Source: Papio anubis (lineage: Eukaryota > Chordata > Mammalia > Primates > Cercopithecidae). From it: a DNA stretch of 64,000 bases. This document shows, piece by piece, positions 55,962 through 64,000 of this stretch. The position numbers and the translations under genes are program-made. Each line of letters opens with the position of its first letter. Position 1 is the stretch's first letter. The notes under the pieces were generated by a model, which was given only the letters and a program-made list of their open reading frames with translations, was not told the origin of the DNA and did not search any database. Where the stretch lies: NCBI RefSeq assembly GCF_008728515.1, contig NC_044995.1:12225104-12289103 (forward strand). The letters are read 5' to 3'.

Positions 55962-56249
55962 TGTTTTGTATTCTGGAGTCTCCCATCACTCTGCTGCCTA
56001 GGCTGAGGTACTGATCCTGCAGCTTCACTGCAAGCCTCCGCCTCCCTGGTTCATGCCCCTGCCTCGCCTCCCAGTAGCTGGACTACAGCCACCACTCCTC
56101 GGCCTTCCAAGCAGCTCTTTTGCATTTTTTAGTAGAGAGGGGGCTCTCACTGCAAGCAGCCAGTGATGGTCTCGATCTCCTGATCTGTGATCCGCCTACC
56201 GGCCTCCCAAAGTGCTGGGATTACAGGCTTGAGCCACCGCGCCCGGCCT
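55962..56249 (-). mobile_element. Alu, heavily indel-damaged in one half
   Basis: The first two thirds are full of small gaps; the last 90 bp (GATGGTCTCGATCTCCTGAT to GCGCCCGGCC) are clean and monkey AluY type. Confidence 0.85.
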
Positions 56250-56554
56250 GGAGTTGCCATTTCTAAACCATAAAAACATGTGCAAGCTGGTTGTGGTCCT
56301 TCCAACGATATCTCTAATCCTCTCTTCCAGCAGCTTTTCTCTAATTTCCAAACAACGACCATCTTCTCTAATGTGTCGTTTTTGTGTCTTGGGTGCTGAG
56401 AACAGTAAGTTCTCAGTGAACCCCAGCTATTCTGCTGCTGTTCTTGCTTCTTGTTTTATTATTATTTTTCCACCAGTCTGGAGTATTCAGCATGGGATAC
56501 ATTTTGCCATTACAAACCACACATGACATTGGTTGTATTGTTTGTTTGTTGGTC

Positions 56555-56665
56555 TGTGTCTTCCATTAGACGGTGAGTATCTCAGGGGCCAGGACCTTGT
56601 CCTCACTCATGCCCCAAACAGTTCCTGGCAAAGAGTCAATAATCAATAAATGCCTGTAGAACCAG
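56555..56665 (+). mobile_element. L2 3' end fragment
   Basis: TTAGACGGTGAGTATCTCAG, GGGCCAGGACCTTGTC and AATCAATAAATG follow the order of the L2 3' tail. Confidence 0.55.
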
Positions 56666-58195
56666 ATCATAGCATATCTAATGCATAATTCCCAAGCAAT
56701 GAGCAGAATTTCCCTGGTGTATTCTATAGCTTCAGTTTCGTGCATAAAAATGCTTATGCAAGCTGCTCTTTTTCCAGCAATAGACAGTATCAGGTAGTGG
56801 CCTTCCAAGGGCAAGCTCTGCTTTGGTTCAGAAGTCAGCTTTCTGCAAGTCTTTAAGAAACACAGATACGGAAATGTTTATGGAGGACATGGTGTCATGT
56901 CTGGGATTTGCTTTACAAACAATGCCAGTGGTGTGATGGGGGTATAGACACAACAGGTTAGGCCATGAGCTGATAACCGAAGACAATGAGCAGAAGGAGT
57001 TTGTTATGCTATTTTGCCGACCTCTGTATATTCTTCTCAAACTTTTTCCACAACACTGCCCCTCATCCACCGCTTCTCACAAGCGAAGCCAAGGTAATCT
57101 TTCCACACAACAGATAGGACCACATCATTCTCCCATTTCAAATCCCCACTACCCTGTGGAAAGAATCAGAAAGAGGCCAATCTTGCTTAATTCTCACCAC
57201 GCTCAGGGCTTCGAATGCTTATCGGTTTCATGGGGAGAAAATGAGATATTGATAAAGCCTGTGATGATATCTTTGGCTCCAGCAGTTATCAGCTTTCCTC
57301 CTTGGGGAGCAGAGTTCACAGATATTGTCCACTCCGCAAGCATTTTACTGCAATGCAATTGTGAATGATGGATGGAGCACCTCAGAAATCATCAGCAATA
57401 TATTCCGAGCAAACTGCCGAAAGGAAGCTTCGCCCAGCAATTCCCAAACCTGCAGTTGTTTATCATGTGTGCGGCCTACATGTAATTGGGGTTCTGTGTT
57501 CCGTTTCTTTGGGTACCTCCAAAGTTGTCTGCATCATGATTCTCCGGACACTCAGAAAACAAAAGTGTTCTCCATCTTTTGAAGCGAACGAAGTTCTATA
57601 ATGCAAACCTCGAAGGTCACGTTTCCCAGGGGCGGACATACCTAGAGCGTTTGTCATAGGATCGGCTTTCCTTACAGCTAATCCCCCCAACAGCTGGGCT
57701 GGCTCTGTGACCTGTCAGACTGCTTCTGACCAGCCCGTGGTCCTTCATGGAAGGCGACGGGGATCGAGCTGATCGCTTTGACCAGTGGCAGCTGCTGCAA
57801 GCTGTTGGGAAGGGCGCTGCTGTTGATAGCCATGAGCTGCATGAAATTTGTCACAGATGACGAGTCAACGTATAATTCACCCTGGCTGTGTAATTCGGAA
57901 AGGCGCTCCCACGTAATGAAAAGAGAGACGTTATTTGAGGCATCCTTGGTCACTCTCCAACTTGCCCTATAACAAATTATTCCGCCCGCCATGAGGGTCT
58001 TACGACACACACTCACATTTCCCCAAATTAGAGACGTGGTTCAGCTGACTTTTTGTGGATAGAGGACCCTAGGAATCCCGATAAAGCCTCCAAGTATCCT
58101 TTCGGAAGAACAGGAATGTTTTAACAAAATACGACAACAACAACAACAACAACGAAAACCCAAAGTCCAGAAGACTCCAGCAGCAAGAATGGCTT
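56666..58195. other. Single-copy sequence without a recognised gene
   Basis: Frames of about 60-120 codons occur on both strands (for example minus 57678-58016), but none matches a family I know. A small (CAA)n lies at about 58130-58156. It is more CpG-rich than its surroundings at 57580-58010. Confidence 0.4.
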
Positions 58196-58204
58196 GGGGG
58201 TCTT

Positions 58205-58695
58205 TTTTTTTCTTTCTTTCTTTTTTTTTTTAAATTTATTTTAGGTTCAGGGATACATGCGGAGGTTTGTTACACAGGTAAACTGTGTGTTTCAGGGGTT
58301 GGGGTACAGATAACTTCGTCACCCGGGGTAGTAAGCCTAGTACCCGATAGGTATCTTTTCTGATCCTCTCCCTCCTCCCACCCTTCACCCTCAGGTAGGC
58401 CCTTCCTGGGATCTATGGGTTCTTGTTGTTTAGCTCCCCCTTGTAAGTGAGAACATGCAGTATTTGATTTTCTGTTCCTACATTAACTGGCTAAGGATAA
58501 TGGCCTCTAGCTCCTTTCATATTACAGCAAAGGACATGTTTTCCTTCTTTTTTTGTGGCTGTGTCGTATTCCATGTTATATAGATACCACATTTTCTTTA
58601 TCCAATCTACCACTGGTGGGCATTTAGATGGATTCCATGTCTTTGCTGTGGTGAATAATGCTGCAATAAACATACGCATGGGGTTTTTAAGAACA
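58205..58695 (-). mobile_element. L1 3' end, minus strand
   Basis: Begins (plus strand) with poly(T) and TTTTAGGTTCAGGGATACATG, then GTGAGAACATGCAGTATTTG and GTGAATAATGCTGCAATAAA. This is the reverse complement of the ORF2 end and 3' UTR of a primate L1, 5'-truncated. Confidence 0.9.
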
Positions 58696-59090
58696 GATTT
58701 CCGTCGATCTCTTCCCAGTTCTTTGCCTAGGTTGCCATTCACCTCCACACCTCCTCCATCCTCAGATTACTCTGTATCTTGTCAGAAATGCACACGCGAG
58801 GCATTTGGCAGCACCGACTCACTCTCCGACCCTGCCAAGAGAGTTGTTCTTTCGGGGCCTCCGTTTCTCCACTTTGGGCAGTAGGTAAGAATGATCCTCA
58901 CCTCCCAGGCTCCCCCAAAGGTTAAAGTAGGAAATGGGGTTACCATGCTCAGCATGTGGCTAGGAGTTGTGTGTCTTAGAGTGTGTGTGGATGTGAGTCA
59001 GTGAGAGGTGATCCTAATTACTGAATGGGATTTAATCGTCCCTTGCTCTTGTGTAGCAGAAATCTTGAGTCTCATTCAGGGTTCTATGCT
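58696..59090. other. Single-copy sequence, nothing recognised
   Basis: No gene or repeat that I can name. Confidence 0.4.
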
Positions 59091-59092
59091 GT

Positions 59093-59488
59093 TAGAGGCT
59101 GCTATGACCTCAATGGTGCTCCTTGACCAAAACTCACATTGAAGTTCTAACCCCCAATGTGACTGTATTTGGAGAGAGTGCTTTTAGAGAGGTAATTAAG
59201 ATTATATAAGGTCATAAGGGTGGACTTTTAATTCAATATAACTGGGATCTTCATAAGAAAAGGGACACCAGATCAGATCTCTTCCCCTACCCCACCACCT
59301 CTGCTATGTGAGGACACAGCAAGAAGGTGGCCATCTGCAAACCAGGAAGAGAGTCCTCACCAGGAACAGAATTTGCCAGCACCATGATTTTGGACTTACA
59401 GCCTCCAGAACTGTAAGAAAATGCATTTTTGTTGTTTAAGTCACCCAGTCTGTGTGATTTTGTTATGGCAGCTGGAATTAATGAACAC
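59093..59488 (+). mobile_element. MLT1-type MaLR LTR
   Basis: CTAACCCCCAATGTGACTG, AGGTCATAAGGGTGGACTT, TTGGACTTACAGCCTCCAG and TTTTGTTATGGCAGCTGGAA give a near-complete MLT1 LTR in sense orientation. Confidence 0.88.
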
Positions 59489-60366
59489 AGGACCCAGGCT
59501 CCTGCTGTCTTGTTACTCTGAATTACTCACCAGGTGACTTCTACCTCACTGTCTAGAGAGCTGGCTGAATTCAGGCAGCATATCTGCCTTCTAGCTAAGA
59601 GGAAGAGAGGTGAGGCAAAGAAAGATTCTGTCCCCAATATTCCCTTTAAGGCTTCTCTTAGTCCACACTCTATACGTGTGCTTTCATCCTGTTGGCCAGA
59701 CCTTGGTTGCATGGCCACATCTAGCTGCAAGTGGTGCAGATATTTGGCCCATTCTAAGCACAAGCTTGAATGGGAAATTACAGATAGGCTGTATACATCA
59801 TAAAGGACTGTTAGTTTGGGAATTTCCAGGTGAAGGCTCCTTTAGGTGGTTGACCTAGAATATATTACCGATGATTTCTGAGATGTCATATTTATCACTC
59901 ATAATTCAAAGATGGGTGCTTACAATAAAATGATTATAGGTGGGAAAATGCCTGTGAACTTTGCTTACCATGGAAGGAAGCTCTTAGATAAAGGGGCCAA
60001 ATACATAATTATAGGCTTTATGAATATTTTATGCTCTTCCCAAGAAACTAATAGATTATTGCAGCTCTGAGTATACTGAGAATTAAGCAAAAATTTTCAT
60101 TTTCAATTCTCTTTCTTTTAAATGTGCTTCAGAATAAGAATTAAGTATGCTTAAAAAACAACTTTTTCCAGAGGGCAGCAGGGTTTAGAATAGCAGAGTG
60201 ACATGGTCAGATTTGCATTAGAAAGTTTACTTGACATTTAATGGGAGAAGTGATCAGTGGGATAGATGTTACCTGTCTGTTCACTTTTCAGGAATTTTGC
60301 CCTGTCTGTGTTAAGAACTAGGCCATGAGGTGCTATTTACCATTGTTCTATAACATAAACTTTTAT
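59489..60366. other. Single-copy sequence, nothing recognised
   Basis: No convincing coding frame. Overlapping frames of 78-90 codons at 59527-59858 on both strands lack any recognisable domain. Confidence 0.4.
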
Positions 60367-60669
60367 TTTTATTTATTTATTTATTTGAGACAAAGTCTCG
60401 GTCTATCACCCAGGTTGGAGTGCAGTGGTGTGATCTCAGCTCACTGCAACCTCCACCTCCCGGGTTCAGGTGATTCTCCTGCCTCAGTCTCCTGAGTAGT
60501 TGGGACTACAAGTGTGTGCCACCAGGTCCACCTAATTTTTGTATTTTTGGTAGAGACGGGGTTTCACCGTGTTGTCCAGGCTGGTCTCGAACTCCTGACC
60601 TCAAATGATCCATCTGCCTCGGCCTCCCAAAGTGTTGGGATTACAGGCATGAGCCACTGCGCCCGGCCT
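60367..60669 (-). mobile_element. Alu
   Basis: TTTATTTATTTATTTGAG head, ends CTGCGCCCGGCC. Confidence 0.92.
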
Positions 60670-60794
60670 ATAACATTAACTTTAAACACCCGAGTGAGAA
60701 TCATTTTAAAGTTTTGATATCATGAATATCCATGGAAAGCCAGCGTCACCTCCCGTAAGTGGAAGACAGTGTGAAAGAAAGAACAATGATAAAA

Positions 60795-60816
60795 CAACAA
60801 CAACAACAACAACAAC
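60795..60816 (+). repeat. (CAA)n microsatellite
   Basis: Seven consecutive CAA units. Confidence 0.9.
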
Positions 60817-60837
60817 ATGCACAAGTGTGCCTAAACC

Positions 60838-61063
60838 AGTGGTTCTCAAACAGGGGGGCTTTGTCTACAGGGGGACACCTGGAAGTGTCTGGAGACATCT
60901 TTGGTTGTCACACGAGGGGAAGAGGGCCTCGCTCTTGCCATCCAGGGGGTAGAGACCAGGGGTGCTGTTCATCAGCTTACAGTGCAGAAGACGGCCCTCC
61001 TGCCTACCCACCGAACAATTATTCCGCCCAAAATGTCCACAGTGCTGAGACTGAGAAACCCTG
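60838..61063 (+). mobile_element. MER20 hAT DNA transposon
   Basis: Starts CAGTGGTTCTCAAACAGG, holds GTCTGGAGACATCTTTGG and CGCCCAAAATGTCCACAG, and ends GCTGAGACTGAGAAACCCTG, in MER20 order and close to full length. Confidence 0.9.
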
Positions 61064-61757
61064 GTTAGATGCCATTGCCTGCCAATGATCTGGGCAAAGC
61101 TCTCCTTTGTGTAAAAAGTAATTAGCAAGTGTGACGGAAATGTTGAAGGCACACCAGCACCTACGGGGAACGTCTCTTTGAATGAAATAGAAAGACTTGG
61201 CAAGGGGGTAACATTATTATGGTGAGACACAGTTATCTTTAGCACTGAACCATCTGATATGGCATTCCCACAGTGCAATCTGTCCATATTCCAGGACAGT
61301 CTGGGCAGAGGACGGAAAGGAGCTGTGAAAATCCATGCAGTCAGTTGCAGTAATCTGAGCCGCAGGTGACGGCGTGGGACAGGGAAGAGTGGGTGGTGTC
61401 TAGCGATTTCTAGACAGTAGGAGACGAAGGTGGAATTAATAAGACTTGCAGGTGGGTGAAAGGAGAGGAAAGGAGTGAAGCAAAAATGAATCCTCAATTT
61501 TGTCTTGAGTGGCTCCTTAAGTGGTAGTGACATTTCATGAGTTGGACAAGACTGGGACATGGAGGGGATGGTTAGGAGGTGGCTGTGGTTATTCAAGCCA
61601 GATACAATAGAAAACACTAGGGTGGTGGCCGTGGAGAGGGAGAGGAGATTCAAGAGCAATTCACATGATGTGGGTGTGGCCAGGGTCAGGCAAGTGAGGC
61701 ATTGGCCTCAGGTGCAAAATTTAAAGGGCAGTGGAAAACTGCAATATTCAAGATAAA
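61064..61757. other. Single-copy sequence, nothing recognised
   Basis: No gene seen. A long minus-strand frame crosses into the MER20 and has no domain. Confidence 0.4.
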
Positions 61758-61786
61758 TAGTGTGTGTGTGTGTGTGTATATATATT
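61758..61786 (+). repeat. (TG)n(TA)n microsatellite
   Basis: About nine TG units followed by TATATATA, directly before an Alu. Confidence 0.85.
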
Positions 61787-62074
61787 CTTTTTGAGACGGA
61801 GTATCTCTCTGTCACCGAGGCTGGAGTGCGGTGTCTCAATCGTGGCTCACTGCAACCTCTGTTTTCCGGGTTCAAGCAATTCTCCTGCCTCAGCCTCCCG
61901 AGTAGCTGGGATTACAGGTGCCCGCCATCATGCCTGGCTAATTTTTGTACTTTTAATAAAGACGGGGTTTCACCATGTTGGCCAGGCTGGTCTTGAACTC
62001 CTGACCTCAGGTGATCCGCCCACCTCAGTCTCCTGAAGTGTTGCGATTACAGGTGTGAGCCACTGCACCTGGCC
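61787..62074 (-). mobile_element. Alu
   Basis: TTTTTGAGACGGAGTATC to CACTGCACCTGGCC. Confidence 0.92.
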
Positions 62075-62930
62075 TATAAATAGTATTTTAAGGCAATATT
62101 TTATGGGACTCACTTCCCTCCCTTTTCCTAATACCTGCTGCGTCAGATCCCATCTTTAGTTAAAATGTTGGTATTTTGTGCATCGTCTTTTTTTTTTTTT
62201 TTTGCATTAATTCAGAAATGTTAAAGAAACATTACATTAAAATATGAATTACCTCGATTACTTGATGTTTGCACCCTGCCTCCTTAGATTTTGGCCCTGA
62301 TCTGAGCACCTCACCCATCCTGGCCCCTGGCTATGGGGAAACAGATGGTGGAAACATTTCTAAGGGAGGAGAAACCATTAGAATTTTCACACAAGGCTGC
62401 ATGGCCACAGTGGAGCCTCAGCTCTCCTGCTGTCTGTGGAGTTTCTGTTGAGCCAAAGGCCAGATTGGATTCCAAGCAGGACACGCATCCCTGTAATTGA
62501 GGAAGGGAAGGATTTCTTGGATACAGCACAGCACAGACATGTTGGAGGCAACTCTGTCCAAAAAATATTTAACAGTAACCATCTGTTTGACAAATCCACG
62601 ACTACATTCTGTTTTTAACAAGTTTTTCCTCTACCGTTTGAGAACTGATCACTTCGTAACATTATTTTCAGAATAAATAACAGGGACGTAAGGACTCTTC
62701 ATGGCGTCCTGAAGCTGGTTGTTGCTCGATAAATGCTCACCGGAGAAGTTCCACTCATGGATGTATTAGAATGAAGAGAGTTTCCTTTGTTTTGGAGTCT
62801 CACTATGTGTGTACATGTGTGCATGTGTGTGTGTGAAATTAAAAATACATTTGTGTGTGGACTATTGTTACATAAGATGTCAGCATTACAGAAGGGCTTT
62901 CCTGTGGAGGTGATACTGAAGTTGGTGTCC
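62075..62930. other. Single-copy sequence, nothing recognised
   Basis: No gene seen. A short GTGTGT-rich patch lies at 62805-62837. Confidence 0.4.
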
Positions 62931-63228
62931 TTTTTTTTTTTTTTTTGAGACGGAGTCTCGCTCTGTCGCCCAGGCTGGAGTGCAGTGGCCGGATCTCAGC
63001 TCACTGCAAGCTCCGCCTCCCGGGTTCACGCCATTCTCCTGCCTCAGCCTCCCGAGTAGCTGGGACTACAGGCGCCTGCCACCTCGCCCGGCTAGTTTTT
63101 TGTATTTTTTAGTAGAGATGGGGTTTCACCGTGTTAGCCAGGATGGTCTCGATCTCCTGACCTCGTGATCCGCCCGTCTCGGCCTCCCAAAGTGCTGGGA
63201 TTACAGGCTTGAGCCACCGTGCCCGGCC
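62930..63228 (-). mobile_element. AluY, Old World monkey type, with target duplication
   Basis: TGAAGTTGGTGTC at 62917-62929 and 63229-63241; near-consensus monkey AluY with CACCTCGCCCGGCTAG and GGCTTGAGCC. Confidence 0.96.
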
Positions 63229-63306
63229 TGAAGTTGGTGTCTTAAGGTTGTGTTGGCATTGCCTAGCAGTGGGAGTGGGGAGGCAGCATTCCAGGGGGAG
63301 GAATTC

Positions 63307-63661
63307 TGTATTAGTCTGTTCTCACACTGCTATAAAGAACTGCCTGAGATTGGGTAATTTATAAAGGAAAGAGGTTTAATTGACTCACAGCTCCACAGTG
63401 CTGGGGAGGACTCAGGAAACTTACAATCACGGTGGAAGGCAAAGAAGAAGCAGGCACCTCTTCACAGTGCAGCAGGATGGAGTGAGTGCAAGCAGGGGAA
63501 ATGCCAGGCACTTATAAAACCACCAGATCTCATGAAACTCACTCACTATCACGAGAACAGCATGGGGGAACCACCCTCACGTTCTGATTCTCACCACCTG
63601 GTTTTGCCCTTGACACACGGGGATTATAATTTGGGTAGGGACACAGAGCCAAACCGTATCA
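63307..63661 (-). mobile_element. THE1/MST-type MaLR LTR, minus strand
   Basis: Plus strand runs TGTATTAGTCTGTTCTCACA, GATTGGGTAATTTATAAAGG, CACGAGAACAGCATGGGGGA and GACACAGAGCCAAACCGTAT, the reverse of a THE1/MST LTR of about 355 bp. Confidence 0.9.
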
Positions 63662-64000
63662 AATAGCATGTTCAAGTACCCTACAGTGGCAGGGCATACG
63701 AAGCTCTTAGGGAACTGGCCACATCCCAGAGAGTCTGGAAGGCAGAGGGGAGGATGATATGACTCAGCACAGCAGGAGAGGCTGGAATAGGTAAGGGTTC
63801 ATCATCTATGGCTCTTGCTTTTTATCTCCAAAGTGATAGGTACCTTTGCATTGTTTCCAGTGAGCTGGGCAGTGACACCAGCATGTGTATTTTCCAACGT
63901 TGTCCTGGCTTCAGTGTGCAGATGGATTGGAGGGGCCGAGGGTAGATGAAGGAAAGTCTGTCAGGCAGCTACTTACTCGTGGAATGTATCAGTTATCTAC
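63662..64000. other. Single-copy sequence to the window end
   Basis: No gene or repeat that I can name. Confidence 0.4.

Noticed and set aside
57678..58016. 112-codon minus-strand ORF in single-copy sequence
   Set aside because: No known motif, ordinary codon pattern and overlapping frames on the other strand; kept only as unexplained sequence.
60865..61659. 264-codon minus-strand ORF
   Set aside because: It runs into the MER20 transposon, lacks recognisable domains and has no splice or promoter context; likely chance.
1..64000. CRISPR arrays, bacterial operons, phage or plasmid functions
   Set aside because: Spliced KRAB zinc-finger genes, Alus and L1s throughout show primate nuclear DNA; no regularly spaced short palindromic repeats were seen.

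Overview
The window is mammalian, and specifically primate, nuclear DNA. It is packed with Alu elements and also carries L1, MaLR-type LTR, MIR and hAT elements. Several of the youngest Alus carry a variant set that I associate with Old World monkeys rather than apes (left-end form read as GGCTTGAGCC and GGCTAGTTTTTTGTATTTTTTAG on the plus strand). An Old World monkey chromosome syntenic with human 19q13.43 is therefore the best guess. All gene names rest on my memory of the human proteins, on exon structure and on predicted lengths, not on a search.

Three KRAB-C2H2 zinc-finger genes of one paralogous family fill 1.5-50 kb. ZNF776 (plus, coding exons 2841-2873, 7207-7333, 9662-11058) predicts 518 aa. 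ZNF586 (plus, 24669-24704, 30967-31093, 33138-34183) predicts 402 aa. ZNF552 (minus, KRAB exon 47238-47364, finger exon 43240-44310) has its first exon missing and a frameshift at a (TA)7 run in the finger exon. The first two lie in tandem ~11 kb duplication units (about 1.49-12.75 kb and 23.62-35.0 kb) that share promoter motifs, introns, exon phases and 3' sequence. ZNF552 is an inverted third copy. Proteins of this family normally bind DNA through the fingers and recruit TRIM28/KAP1 through the KRAB box to silence chromatin, often at transposable elements. Each gene is followed by decayed fingers, so the ancestral array was longer.

Between the genes are an L1 whose two parts point toward each other (14.55-18.45 kb), a decayed gammaretrovirus-like pol with a four-level nest of insertions (18.5-22.7 kb), a polypyrimidine tract (36.9-37.3 kb), and an LTR with associated sequence on the minus strand (37.9-40.7 kb).

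A 100-N gap lies at 50372-50471 inside an Alu. To its right the character changes: fewer Alus, older MIR, L2, MLT1 and MER20 elements, a ~91-bp minisatellite, an RPL7A processed pseudogene, an L1 3' end, a THE1/MST-type LTR, and no zinc-finger gene. I see no functional protein-coding gene in 50.5-64 kb. Several Alus (1-301, 42503-42781, 54438-54718, 55666-56249) carry an unusual load of small indels, which suggests error-rich assembly patches.
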